The notes: generated by a model from the letters alone, not told the origin. Positions 8,365-17,682 are shown, counted from the first letter of the stretch. The stretch is DNA of 64,000 bases from Candidatus Gastranaerophilales bacterium (GCA_944324825.1 CALUXU010000001.1:124001-188000); one strand, 5' to 3'. Translations and numbers: made by a program.

Positions 8365-9168
8365 ATGATAAAAACTGATGGTGGATTTATAAGAGAAGAA
8401 TATGAAGATGAAAAAGTATCTATCTATGTCATAGATATAAAAGAATTGAATGAGAATTTAAAAAATACCATTAATCAGTTTATTGTTTCTATTTGCGAAG
8501 GTCCACAAGAAACATTCTTGGAATTAGAAGATGTAAAAGAAGAAATAAGGCGTTTTTTAACCGAGAAAAAACCTAAGAATAATGAAACTGGCAAAGAAAC
8601 TAATACTTATATTGGTGCCATTGCAGAATTTTTTATACACTTGTTTTTAAATTATATAGGATTAAAACAAGAATGTTTATTTTTGAACTTAGAAGAAAAA
8701 TCTATCAAGAAAGGGTTTGACGGCTATTATTCATTTAATGGCGAAACTTGGATAATGGAAAGTAAATCTGGATATATAAATTCTCAAAATGCAACACATA
8801 AAGAAAAATTAAAAATCAGCTATAAGCAATTAAAGGATAAAATTACAACTAATGACCCCAGAGTTAACAATCCTTGGAAAAATGCGTTTCGCCATGCTCA
8901 AATAGCACAATCTAACCAAAATATATTAAAGGAATTACAAGTATTTTCCCAACAATTCATAAGAAAAGAAATTAATAACGATATAAATAATTTTAACTTG
9001 ATTCCCTGTTCAACAATATATTATTTCAAAGACTGGGAAGAAAACAAAGAAGATATTTTAAACGAAATCAAACATTCTATTTCTGAATTGGAATGCTGTA
9101 AACTGAAAATTATTTGTATAAATAAAAAATTCAAGAAACTCTTTTTAAATTATTTAGGAATAGACTAA
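8365..9168 (+). CDS. hamA: HamA-like (DUF1837-type) putative nuclease of a Hachiman system
   Basis: A 267-residue protein whose centre has a PD-(D/E)xK nuclease layout: helix GAIAEFFIHLFL with E88, then KKGFDGYYSFNG with D119, then TWIMESKSG with E132 and K134. This pattern and the partner helicase match HamA of Hachiman antiphage systems, in which HamA is the effector released by the HamB helicase. AGGTAGAG precedes the ATG. The stop codon overlaps the helicase start (TAATG), so the two are translationally coupled. Base composition is even more AT-rich than flanking chromosomal genes, as expected for acquired defence genes. The family call is from motif and synteny, not a search. Confidence 0.68.
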   Translation: MIKTDGGFIREEYEDEKVSIYVIDIKELNENLKNTINQFIVSICEGPQETFLELEDVKEEIRRFLTEKKPKNNETGKETNTYIGAIAEFFIHLFLNYIGLKQECLFLNLEEKSIKKGFDGYYSFNGETWIMESKSGYINSQNATHKEKLKISYKQLKDKITTNDPRVNNPWKNAFRHAQIAQSNQNILKELQVFSQQFIRKEINNDINNFNLIPCSTIYYFKDWEENKEDILNEIKHSISELECCKLKIICINKKFKKLFLNYLGID

Positions 9169-11597
9169 TGGATTCAAAAACAAAAACAAAACTTACACAC
9201 ATTGGAAATATTGATTATTTTAATGAAGTAATTAAAAAACTAACGTTGAATCAGAAGTTGAATAATGAAGAATCAACATATATATTAACTTGTGCAATTT
9301 TATTAATTCGTGAGTATGAAAAAGATAAAATACAATCCTATATTGAATTAGCTTATTACATTATTTTAAAATATTCCTTGATTCATAATGATTATCAACC
9401 ACTATATGATTTCGCTACTAATTTCGGTTTTTATCCAATTAGTAATGTCTTGACAAAAGAAAATTTAGTACAAATTCCCAATATTAATAATTTAATCACA
9501 AATAAAAGAATTTCAAAATATCAAAATAATAATATTATTGAGACACTTGAACAACATATTATAAGACAAAAAATATTAGACGAAAATCATTCTTATTTTA
9601 GTTTTATAGCACCAACTTCTTATGGTAAAAGTTCTATAATTATTGAACATATAAACAAATATAATTTTAATAAAATAGGTATTATAGTTCCAACCAAGTC
9701 TTTATTAAATCAAACCTATCGTAATTTGAAAAAAGAAATGTTGCCTTATAAATTGGTTTTGCATGATGAAATGTACAATAATGAAAACAAATTTATTGGA
9801 GTTTTAACACAAGAAAGAGCTTTAAGATTAATAGAAAATAATGCAATTTTCTTTGATATTTTATATATTGACGAAGCACACAATTTATTTAAAAACGATA
9901 ATCGTAGTATTTTATTAACACGATTAATTAGAAAAAATCAAATTAAAAATCCTAATCAAAAAGTTGTATATTTAAGCCCTCTAATTAATAAATCTGATAA
10001 CTTAAATTTAGAAGATATTGAAATTAGCGAACATAAAATCAATTTTAATATAAAAGAGCCAGAATATTATTTGTATGATTCTAATAATATTGTTTATAAA
10101 AACAATAGGTTTATATACAAATATTATAAAATAAGTGAAGAAGAAAATTATATTGAATATATAATCAAGAATTCAACTAATAAAACATTTTTATATCATA
10201 GACGTCCTGTGAACGTTGAAAAATTTGCAAATGAATTAGCTGAACATCTACCGAGAATTGAATCACAAGAAATTGAAAATATTAAAAATATATTAAAAGA
10301 ATATGTACATAAAGACTTTAAATTATTGGACATTATAGACAAGGGAATAATATACATACATGGTAAATTGCCAGAAGGCATAAAAGATTATTTAGAATAT
10401 AAATTTAAGACTGTTCCTGAATTAAAGTATTTAGTTGCAAATAGTGTAATACTTGAAGGTGTAAATTTACCAATTTCTTCACTATTTATTATGTGCGGAT
10501 ATGCACTTAAAGAACACGAATTAACTAATCTGATTGGACGTGTAAACAGATTAAATGATATATTTGGTGCAACTCCTGTTACTCTAGAATTATTGACACC
10601 TCAAATTCATTTTATTGATAGTGAAAAGTATAGTAAAAGTACAAAAATGGAAAATAAAATCAAATTGTTACGGAGTAAAATTTTTGATGATTATATAAAA
10701 AATCCATTATTGAAAAACTATGATATCAATAAAATAGAAACTAATTCTCAAAAACAAGTAGAACTAAAAGATAAAAACAAAAAACTACAAGAACAGGAAA
10801 AAATAATATTAGATACTAATGTAAATAATCACGATGAAATAAAATATGCCTTAATTAAAAATAATGTTATCAATTTTTATAAAAATTCTCAAGAATTTGT
10901 TGATATGGTAAAAAATAATATTGAAACTTGTAAAAATAATGAAGACTTTCAAAGCAAAAATATTATAGATAAATTTCATATTGCATTTGTTGAAAACTTA
11001 GACAATTATATCGTTGATTATGAAATAAAACGTTTGAAAAATGAAGAAGCCCGTAAGTTCTATAAATTATTTATTCGTAATAATTCTAAACCTCTACATG
11101 AAAAAGTTATAAAGCAATATCGATACTTTAAACATATACAAAATTCCTCCAATCCAGATAAATGCTATTACATAGGTGAAGCCTTTGGTGAAATAAAACA
11201 TCCTACAAGATTTTATGAAAATCCAAAAGATGTATATGTAAACTTAGCTTTAAAAGAAGATAAGTACTTAATTAATCTTTCTGTTGTAAAAATCTGTTTA
11301 GAAGAAGATTTTGTTAATTATAAATTAAATAATTTCTTTAACTTAATGTTGGATTTAAAATTAATTTCAAGAGACGAATATAATGAAGCAGTGCTTGGAA
11401 CAACTAACAGAGATAAAATTAAATTAGTAAATTTAGGATTATCAATTAATATGGTTAATCGTCTAGAGGAAGATGGACAACTTGAAAATATTTCTTATGA
11501 TACATTTGGTAATTTAATAAAAAATGAAAATATTAATGAATATTTTGATACTTTAGATGAATATACAAAATTCAAATTTGAAAAAGTGTTTAATTAA
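9168..11597 (+). CDS. hamB: HamB-like superfamily 2 helicase
   Basis: An 809-residue SF2 helicase. Walker A is APTSYGKS (residues ~148-155), motif Ia is IVPTKSLLNQTYRNL, the DEAH box is YIDEAHNL (~233-240), and the C-terminal RecA domain carries ANSVILEGVNLP (~424-435) and motif VI LIGRVNR (~455-461). About 340 further residues, rich in Lys, Asn and charged helices, form an extension typical of defence helicases. The APTSxGKS form and the DUF1837-like partner point to HamB. Known Hachiman helicases sense altered DNA and restrain HamA. The gene overlaps hamA by one base and has AGGA within its ribosome site. Confidence 0.72.
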   Translation: MDSKTKTKLTHIGNIDYFNEVIKKLTLNQKLNNEESTYILTCAILLIREYEKDKIQSYIELAYYIILKYSLIHNDYQPLYDFATNFGFYPISNVLTKENLVQIPNINNLITNKRISKYQNNNIIETLEQHIIRQKILDENHSYFSFIAPTSYGKSSIIIEHINKYNFNKIGIIVPTKSLLNQTYRNLKKEMLPYKLVLHDEMYNNENKFIGVLTQERALRLIENNAIFFDILYIDEAHNLFKNDNRSILLTRLIRKNQIKNPNQKVVYLSPLINKSDNLNLEDIEISEHKINFNIKEPEYYLYDSNNIVYKNNRFIYKYYKISEEENYIEYIIKNSTNKTFLYHRRPVNVEKFANELAEHLPRIESQEIENIKNILKEYVHKDFKLLDIIDKGIIYIHGKLPEGIKDYLEYKFKTVPELKYLVANSVILEGVNLPISSLFIMCGYALKEHELTNLIGRVNRLNDIFGATPVTLELLTPQIHFIDSEKYSKSTKMENKIKLLRSKIFDDYIKNPLLKNYDINKIETNSQKQVELKDKNKKLQEQEKIILDTNVNNHDEIKYALIKNNVINFYKNSQEFVDMVKNNIETCKNNEDFQSKNIIDKFHIAFVENLDNYIVDYEIKRLKNEEARKFYKLFIRNNSKPLHEKVIKQYRYFKHIQNSSNPDKCYYIGEAFGEIKHPTRFYENPKDVYVNLALKEDKYLINLSVVKICLEEDFVNYKLNNFFNLMLDLKLISRDEYNEAVLGTTNRDKIKLVNLGLSINMVNRLEEDGQLENISYDTFGNLIKNENINEYFDTLDEYTKFKFEKVFN

Positions 11598-11761
11598 GTT
11601 CTAACATTCGCAACAAATATAAATTAACATGGTGCACAGAATTTCACTCTTGCGTTAATATGCGATTATGAAAGGATTGCTCATTGTTAGAATGAGACGC
11701 CTGTTATAAATAACATAAAGCAGCTAGATATACGCATACAAATACAAAGGAGTTATTTTTT

Positions 11762-11983
11762 ATGTGCGATAAAAACGCATTAAATTTATTAGAAAACAAA
11801 CTATCGGACGCAAGAATGATTTTATACGATTTGCAACTATTCATTAAGCTCGGCGCCCTCGCTAGTGATTCCGTGATTATTGATGAAGAATTACAACTCA
11901 ATAAAGACAAAGATGACTATTACATACTTTTCAGAACACTAAACAAAAAGCTGCAAAAAGCAATAAATATTTTACAGACCTAA
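11762..11983 (+). CDS. Small helical protein of unknown function
   Basis: A 73-residue acidic protein, largely helical by inspection, with no recognised domain. A strong AAAGGAG site lies 11 bases before the ATG. It converges with the XRE regulator and overlaps it by four bases. The 160 bases upstream contain TTCTAACA and its complement about 80 bases apart and a further ATGCGATTA motif of the kind seen at the element ends. Confidence 0.55.
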   Translation: MCDKNALNLLENKLSDARMILYDLQLFIKLGALASDSVIIDEELQLNKDKDDYYILFRTLNKKLQKAINILQT

Positions 11984-12195
11984 AGTTCTTCAAATAAAAT
12001 AGAAGGCTTAATTCCTAAGGCTCTTGCGATTTTAAATACATTTTCAACAGTTGTATTTCTCTCACCTCGTTCAATCATTCCAATAAAATTAGGCGACATA
12101 TCAAGAATTTCAGCTAATTCAAGCTGGGTTAACTCTTTATCAAGTCTTAGAAATTTTAATCTCTTGCCAAACTTTTGTAAATCTTTTTTACTCAT
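11980..12195 (-). CDS. XRE-family HTH regulator
   Basis: A 71-residue Cro/CI-type DNA-binding protein: GKRLKFLRLDKELTQLELAE then ILDMSPNFIGMIERGERNTT is a canonical XRE helix-turn-helix, with the usual closing helix VFKIARALGIKPSILFEEL. The ATG at 12195 places the domain at the N terminus; an upstream in-frame ATG at 12225 would add ten residues foreign to the family. It is divergent from the secreted-protein genes and probably sets the element's repressed state. The target site is not identified. Confidence 0.82.
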   Translation of the reverse strand: MSKKDLQKFGKRLKFLRLDKELTQLELAEILDMSPNFIGMIERGERNTTVENVFKIARALGIKPSILFEEL

Positions 12196-12317
12196 ATTGC
12201 AATTTTCGTGGTAATATAAAATCAATGGAACAAACTGAACGTGCGTTTATATGTGTTAATCTTTTGTATATCAAGATTTTAAAGACTTATACTATGCGTG
12301 GTTAAGAAAGGTAAATT

Positions 12318-12587
12318 ATGAAAAAGTTATTTATTTTGTTTTGTATCCTAACAGCCATCACAGGAAGATGTTTTGCTTATTACACAGTTGAGCAAATCAA
12401 GTATGAACAGAGTTTAGGCAAAACCGATACTTTGAATCGTGCAATGGAAAATCCTAAGCAGTTTGAAAAAATGTACAGCGATTATTACAACAAACAAAAT
12501 TATGAGAATAATCAAAATAAATACAATAGACCTGGTTACACACGGGAAAGACCTCTGCAAAAATTTGGCAGCTCGTATGAATTGTAA
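12318..12587 (+). CDS. Small secreted protein of the element
   Basis: An 89-residue protein with a signal peptide (MKKLFILFCILTAITGRCFA) and a polar Tyr/Asn/Gln-rich mature part (MYSDYYNKQNYENNQNKYNR). No domain is recognised. AAAGG lies before the ATG. It is the first of a run of four small same-strand genes, three of them with signal peptides. Confidence 0.65.
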   Translation: MKKLFILFCILTAITGRCFAYYTVEQIKYEQSLGKTDTLNRAMENPKQFEKMYSDYYNKQNYENNQNKYNRPGYTRERPLQKFGSSYEL

Positions 12588-12616
12588 TAAATACAAAATT
12601 TAAGAAAGGTGGTTTT

Positions 12617-13288
12617 ATGAAAAAATTTTTAGTTTTGTTTACAGCATTAATGCTTTTTGTTTCAACTCCAATAGCAGAAGCAAAAAAGCCAACTCCGGAT
12701 GATATTGCACCAATCGGATTCAAAATTTTAGAATCTAATAATATTCAAAAAAGAATGGTGTTCAAATATACATTGTCTATCAAGAATCCCAGAGCGACAT
12801 TAGATTACAAGCCGGAAAATATCGGTCTTGATTATACTGGCAGAGTGTTGTGGGTTTATGGTGATGTTTTAAATCTAACTGATAATGAAGACGAATTAGC
12901 GGGACTTTTGAGCCATGCAATCGCTATGGGTGAAAATTCTTATAAAGGTTTATTTAGAGGTTTCTTCTCTCATGCTGGCTATTCTTTTAATCCCAGACCA
13001 AAAGAAAATAAGGCTGATTTAAAAGCAGTAGATTATATGGTAAATGCCGGTTACAATCCGATTGCTTTGATTACAATTTACAGCAAAACACTTGCCCAAA
13101 CACGTTATGAGTGGTGTCATTATTATCCTTTAGCCACTAAAAGAATGATAAATATCTATGAGCATATTTATAAAAACTATCCTCAATATTTGGGAAACAA
13201 CGCTTATGCAAACAATATTTATTATCAAAATTTCTTGCACAATACTACTAAAGAGATGAAGAAATTGGAAAAAAGGTTAAATAAATAG
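12617..13288 (+). CDS. Secreted M48-like peptidase homologue with degenerate active site
   Basis: A 223-residue protein with a signal peptide (MKKFLVLFTALMLFVSTPIAEA). Its body follows the M48 metallopeptidase plan: NLTDNEDELAGLLSHAIAMG occupies the place of the L.HEiaH helix and ENKADLKAVDYMVNAGYNP matches the usual E.EAD...aGydP block. The zinc motif reads HAIAM instead of HExxH, so the catalytic Glu and second His are gone and proteolysis is unlikely. It may be a binding or decoy protein. AAAGGTGG precedes the ATG. Homology is judged from the block pattern only. Confidence 0.6.
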   Translation: MKKFLVLFTALMLFVSTPIAEAKKPTPDDIAPIGFKILESNNIQKRMVFKYTLSIKNPRATLDYKPENIGLDYTGRVLWVYGDVLNLTDNEDELAGLLSHAIAMGENSYKGLFRGFFSHAGYSFNPRPKENKADLKAVDYMVNAGYNPIALITIYSKTLAQTRYEWCHYYPLATKRMINIYEHIYKNYPQYLGNNAYANNIYYQNFLHNTTKEMKKLEKRLNK

Positions 13289-13300
13289 GTGGACAAAACA

Positions 13301-13645
13301 ATGAATTTATTTTCAGGATTAGTTGGCTGCTTAAGTCTAGTAGTAAATAAACGAGGAACATTTATAAATTTTGCAATGCAGTATTTAAAACATGCAGATA
13401 TTAGTTATGCGGTTTTGTTACCGCATTTACCAAGGCTTGTTGATATGGTTTTTGAATATTCAAAGGAACATCACTATCAACTTGCTGATGAACTAGACGT
13501 TTTAGAAGCAAGTTTACACAATTGTGTTATAAAAATTGCAGAAAATGAATTAAACTTATTACCTTACAATAATAAGCCATTACCTGTAGCAGATGGTTTT
13601 ATTATAGCTACAAACTTTATGAAAGAAAGCAATATAGGTCAGTAA
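13301..13645 (+). CDS. Unknown helical protein of the element
   Basis: A 114-residue protein without a recognised domain. The ATG at 13301 is preferred to the in-frame GTG at 13289 because AGGTGG sits eight bases before the ATG and overlaps the GTG. The first ~15 residues are mildly hydrophobic (MNLFSGLVGCLSLVV) but no clear signal cleavage site follows. Tightly packed after the M48-like gene and before the next secreted protein, so probably one operon. Confidence 0.5.
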   Translation: MNLFSGLVGCLSLVVNKRGTFINFAMQYLKHADISYAVLLPHLPRLVDMVFEYSKEHHYQLADELDVLEASLHNCVIKIAENELNLLPYNNKPLPVADGFIIATNFMKESNIGQ

Positions 13646-13648
13646 GTT

Positions 13649-13990
13649 GTGAAAAAATATCTCTGTTTTTTTATATTTATTATTTTAATGTTTCAACATA
13701 CAAAAGCACAAGCACAAGACACCGTTATACACGAAACATTGCAAATTAATCCTAATATTGAAATGCTTATGAACCATGAATATTATAATGGTATCAAAGT
13801 TAGGAGTATAAAAGTCAAACAGGTTGAAATTGAGAAAGGTAATTACATAAAGAATGGAGAAATAATAGAGAGTGAGCCTAATTGCTTTGCTATAATTATT
13901 GAAATAACTGATATGAATGGAAAGACCATTGAATTATTAGGAATGTCGTCGTTATCACAAGGGGATTATGCTTTTAGAATAAAGGAATAA
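13649..13990 (+). CDS. Small secreted protein of the element
   Basis: A 113-residue protein starting at GTG 13649, three bases after the preceding stop, with a hydrophobic signal peptide (KKYLCFFIFIILMFQHTKAQA). The mature part is beta-rich and charged (GIKVRSIKVKQVEIEKGNYI). Family not recognised. It closes the small-gene operon of the element. Confidence 0.52.
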   Translation: MKKYLCFFIFIILMFQHTKAQAQDTVIHETLQINPNIEMLMNHEYYNGIKVRSIKVKQVEIEKGNYIKNGEIIESEPNCFAIIIEITDMNGKTIELLGMSSLSQGDYAFRIKE

Positions 13991-14097
13991 GCTCACATTT
14001 TAGTATCGGCGTCTTCCTATAACTTTGATTCTGCTATACATAAGCAGTAAGACCGTAAATGTTATGACAATTATATAAATCTATTTGCTTGAAACAA

Positions 14098-14195
14098 TAT
14101 AGACATTTTTATATAAGTTTAAAATTTTTGAGATATAGACATCTGTGTCTATATCTCATTTTTTTTTATCAGTATAGACAATGATGTCTTATAAC
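14098..14195. promoter_or_regulatory. TATAGACA operator-like array
   Basis: Three direct copies of TATAGACA (near 14098, 14134 and 14173) plus inverted copies (14046-type TGTCTATA at 14046-14053 is absent, but one lies at 14046+100, i.e. 14146-14153, and TGTCTTATA near 14185) sit just upstream of the winged-helix gene. Two of the copies form dyads. This fits an autoregulatory operator or a replication/transfer control site. The surrounding gap 13991-14260 holds no gene. Confidence 0.5.
14130..14167 (+). terminator. Perfect 12-bp hairpin with T-run
   Basis: GAGATATAGACA (14130-14141) and its exact complement (14146-14157) enclose the loop TCTG and are followed by A and nine T. It can terminate plus-strand transcription from the secreted-protein operon, and it embeds two TATAGACA motifs, so it may serve both as terminator and binding site. 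Confidence 0.65.
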
Positions 14196-14260
14196 TAACC
14201 AGAAGACAAGTGGTATAATGGTAAAATGTCAAGTTTTATCATAAAAAGAAAGGAAATGTT

Positions 14261-14653
14261 ATGGCGGTCAATTTTTTAGGATATGAAGAATATTTACAAG
14301 ATTTAGAATTTGATATCATTGGGCCGGAAGCATTTTATAACAAGTGTTTATACTTGCGAAAGACTGAATCCAAATATATTTTACGCTTTCATGGAATAGA
14401 CATTAATTTAACGCCGGTTCTTTACGAAACAATGTTTGAATTGATGGAAAATCCAAATAAATTACATCGGATTGTTATTGATTATAGTGGGAATGGGGCA
14501 GCGTCAGATACTGCACGAAAAAGAATTGAGCGAATCCGAAAAGCTTTTCTTAAGGCTGGAATCACAGAAAATATTATTGTTCAAATTAACGGTAAATATA
14601 AAATTAACTTAGATGTAATTTCTGAAAAATATATCATCACTTCTGTTAAATAA
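14261..14653 (+). CDS. Small protein with OmpR/PhoB-like winged helix (putative)
   Basis: A 130-residue protein with no signal peptide. Residues ~78-122 (DTARKRIERIRKAFLKAGIT, then IIVQINGKYKINLDV) resemble the recognition helix and C-terminal hairpin of OmpR-type winged helices (I..LR..L, I.T.rG.GY.). The N-terminal ~50 residues are not recognised and there is no receiver domain. AAAGGA precedes the ATG. It sits between the TATAGACA array and the iterons, so control of replication or of its own promoter is plausible. Confidence 0.5.
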   Translation: MAVNFLGYEEYLQDLEFDIIGPEAFYNKCLYLRKTESKYILRFHGIDINLTPVLYETMFELMENPNKLHRIVIDYSGNGAASDTARKRIERIRKAFLKAGITENIIVQINGKYKINLDVISEKYIITSVK

Positions 14654-14694
14654 ATGTCACGCAAATGTCACGGCAATGTCGAGTGAAATGTCAC
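14652..14694. repeat. Iteron-like repeats before the primase gene
   Basis: AAATGTCAC begins at 14652, 14663 and 14686, with a divergent copy (CAATGTCGA) at 14674. The spacing is 11, 11 and 12 bases, about one helical turn. The set lies 52 bases before the replication protein start, as replication-origin iterons do. Confidence 0.6.
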
Positions 14695-14746
14695 CTTAGA
14701 TACGTAATTATGAATAAGTTACTAAATAAAAAAAGGGGGACAAAAA

Positions 14747-17674
14747 ATGGCAAATGTTAGTAAGTTTGAAATTTCAGAAGTAGAAAAACATTTAGGGTAT
14801 GGCTTAAAAAAGAAAGGTACAAATCAATATCAAGGGAAATGCCCATATTGTTCAGCAGAAGGACACGATAGACATGAGGATAATCTTCATTTCAGCCCTG
14901 ATAAAGGATTCTTTTGCGGAGCCTGTGTTAATAACGAGCATGGGAAAAAACTTGCACAGGCAATTATCAAAGAAAGGAAACAAAATCAGAAACTTTACAA
15001 AAAGTTTAGCAGCACAAAGTATGACACAAACAGCGTTGATAAGTATTCATCAAACCTGTTCAAGAATAAGGAAATGTTAGAGCTTGTAAAAGAAAATACA
15101 GGCTTAACAGAAGAAACAATAAAAGAATGCAAAATTGGTTATGATGCAGAAAATGATGTTTTTTTAATACCAATGATAGCACTTGACAACACGGTTACAG
15201 GTTATGAAATTCGTACTCCCGAAAACCACAAAGGGAAATTCAAGTTTATATCTAAAACGAAAGGTTATACGGATAATCCTGAAAAATGTTTGTCAAAAAT
15301 AAACAATCCGAGCAAGCCCCAAAATGCTTTTATTTGTGCAGGTTATAAAGACGGATATGCTGTTTATGAATACTTGAAAAGGTTTAATCTGCAAGATTTT
15401 TATCAAATTTTGACAAATACTAATGGCGAAGGTAATACCGCAAAAGCACTTAAACCGCATTTTGATTACCTGAAGCAGTTTGAGAGGATAATTATCTGCA
15501 TGGATAACGACATTCCAGGTCGAAAAGCAGCTAAAAAAATAGAACAGGAAATTCCACTTGTTTTTCATTCATTCAATTTAGGTAAACTTAATGGAATTAG
15601 TGCTTACATAAATGATTTTACTGATTTGTACAAGTACATCCAAACGAATGCAATAACAGAGAATGTCTTAGAAGATAATATCAAAATATCGCCATATTCC
15701 GTTTTGAAATTATATCTTAGGCATACCAATATTAAAATGGATATGCCGGATACAGTTGAGGTAAAAGCAGAGCACAAAGCAATTATGGAATTTTTTGAAA
15801 GGGGAATCTATCCATTCAAAGGATGCTATTACTACGTAAAATATGATTCAGATTCTGAACAATTAACTTATGTAAAAAAATCAAATTTTACTCTTAATGT
15901 AACAAAAACAGTTGTAGTCAATACATATAGTTTTGAAAATCATCAGGAATATCAACTTGAAATTGTTACGAATATTGGAAACAAAACAACAAAGCCCATA
16001 ATTTTATCCCAAAAAGAATTATTGGATTTGAAAAACTTGCATGATGTATTGAAGGAAGGCGGGATTCATTTACATTGCTTAAAAGATACAGAACTTAAAA
16101 ACATTTTACTTGAAGAATTAAGCAATATACCTGAAGAACTAAATATTTTCAAGAATCCTTCTTTAGTTTTTTATAATGATAGTCCATTTTGGATATATAA
16201 AAATGCTGCTGTTGATTTGAAAAATGGCAATGTATTAACTTCAAATACAAATTCAAAAGGTGTAATTCAACTTGATTACAATAACTCATTTACACTAAAA
16301 ACCGATAGGGATATGTATGCTCCGGAGCTTTACATTCCAGAAATGTCTTATTCGGAATTTGTTGAACAAAATAAAAACGATGAACTTATCAAAGAGTTTT
16401 CAGCAACATCAACCTCAATAGAAGAACTTATTGCCAAGTGTGTATTTGTTAACACAATTCGCACATATGGAAATAAGGTTGAGCCACTTTTAACTATGGG
16501 AACAGCTATTATGAGTCCGTTCGTAGATATTATTTTTAACAAAACAATGGGATTTCCTGTTAACTTTATGTATGGTGAAGCTGCAAGTGGTAAAAGCAAT
16601 TTATTAATTACTATAGCTTATTTATTCGGATTCAATACAAGATTTTTAAGTAGTGGCAACGATACTGCTATGAACTTATTGCACAACATGGAATACTACA
16701 AAAATATTCCTATTCTGTATGCTGAAGTAGAAGGTTATATGCGCAAGAATTTTGAAGCTACAACAAAAGCCGTGTATGACAGAAATTCAAGAAAAAGAAT
16801 GACAGGTTATGGCAAAGAACAGGATGTTCGTGCTGTTAATGCAACATTGAATTTTGCAAGTAATGATAGAGCACATCGCAATCCACAAACTGCTACAAGG
16901 CTTATGTATACCGAATTTTATAAAAATGATTTCAGTCCTGAAGAAGCAAGCAAAATAAATCAAATCAGAGAAAAGTACCTCTCTTGTGTTTTACCCAAAA
17001 TACTGAAATGGTATGCAGATAGAGACACTATTCTGAAAATGTTAGACAATAATACTAAAATTGTGCTAAAACACAACGCAAATCTTGACCTAAGATGTGT
17101 TAACAACATTGCTATTGCTATGTGTGGAATGGATATTCTGTATCATGTAGCCAATTTCAGTAAAGACTTTAAAGAGGGAAAAGAAATACAAACCTTAAAA
17201 CAAAATCTTGAAAGCTATATTAAGTCTTATCAAGACATTACACATACGGAAGATTGTTTTGAAAAATTTATGGCAATATTTTTGATACTTGCTAAAAGCA
17301 ATAAGATTCAATACGGTAGCGAATATGTTTTTAATCCTCAAAAGAATGAGATTTCAATATATGTTGACGGTGTACATCCGCTATTCAGCAAAGAATTCAA
17401 ACAATCAGAAGAAACCGGAATTCCGATACCGAGTGCAAAAGACATCAGAACACAAGCCACAAAAGAACCTTACATTGAATATAACAATAAATATTTCAGA
17501 AAAGGTAATTCTCCAAGAGCACTAATTATTAAAGTGCCGGAAGATAATGCGAAACTACTGTATATCCTTAATGAGTTGCAAAAACATCAGGAAGAATTGA
17601 GTGAGCAAGAATACCAGCGTAATAAGAAAGCTCAAACACAATATTCGCAAGACAGGGCAGGGGAAGTAATTTGA
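14747..17674 (+). CDS. Primase-helicase replication protein (CHC2 zinc finger, TOPRIM, DUF927/SF3-like ATPase)
   Basis: A 975-residue replication protein. Residues ~30-65 form a CHC2-type zinc ribbon (KCPYC ... FFCGAC). A TOPRIM fold follows at ~190-275, with AFICAGYKDGYAVYEYL and IICMDNDIPGRKAAKKI supplying its acidic residues. Past a ~300-residue linker comes an ATPase with Walker A YGEAASGKSN at about residue 607 and a sensor-like NATLNFASNDRAHRNPQTA, as in DUF927/phage-satellite helicases. It would prime and unwind DNA at the iterons just upstream. GGGGG lies seven bases before the ATG. Fused primase-helicases of this length are typical of satellites and small integrative elements. Confidence 0.82.
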   Translation: MANVSKFEISEVEKHLGYGLKKKGTNQYQGKCPYCSAEGHDRHEDNLHFSPDKGFFCGACVNNEHGKKLAQAIIKERKQNQKLYKKFSSTKYDTNSVDKYSSNLFKNKEMLELVKENTGLTEETIKECKIGYDAENDVFLIPMIALDNTVTGYEIRTPENHKGKFKFISKTKGYTDNPEKCLSKINNPSKPQNAFICAGYKDGYAVYEYLKRFNLQDFYQILTNTNGEGNTAKALKPHFDYLKQFERIIICMDNDIPGRKAAKKIEQEIPLVFHSFNLGKLNGISAYINDFTDLYKYIQTNAITENVLEDNIKISPYSVLKLYLRHTNIKMDMPDTVEVKAEHKAIMEFFERGIYPFKGCYYYVKYDSDSEQLTYVKKSNFTLNVTKTVVVNTYSFENHQEYQLEIVTNIGNKTTKPIILSQKELLDLKNLHDVLKEGGIHLHCLKDTELKNILLEELSNIPEELNIFKNPSLVFYNDSPFWIYKNAAVDLKNGNVLTSNTNSKGVIQLDYNNSFTLKTDRDMYAPELYIPEMSYSEFVEQNKNDELIKEFSATSTSIEELIAKCVFVNTIRTYGNKVEPLLTMGTAIMSPFVDIIFNKTMGFPVNFMYGEAASGKSNLLITIAYLFGFNTRFLSSGNDTAMNLLHNMEYYKNIPILYAEVEGYMRKNFEATTKAVYDRNSRKRMTGYGKEQDVRAVNATLNFASNDRAHRNPQTATRLMYTEFYKNDFSPEEASKINQIREKYLSCVLPKILKWYADRDTILKMLDNNTKIVLKHNANLDLRCVNNIAIAMCGMDILYHVANFSKDFKEGKEIQTLKQNLESYIKSYQDITHTEDCFEKFMAIFLILAKSNKIQYGSEYVFNPQKNEISIYVDGVHPLFSKEFKQSEETGIPIPSAKDIRTQATKEPYIEYNNKYFRKGNSPRALIIKVPEDNAKLLYILNELQKHQEELSEQEYQRNKKAQTQYSQDRAGEVI

Positions 17675-17682
17675 ACGTAATT

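Noticed and set aside
11704-11910. 68-codon minus-strand frame opposite the 73-residue gene
   Set aside because: Antisense to a gene with a strong ribosome site; no start signal of its own.
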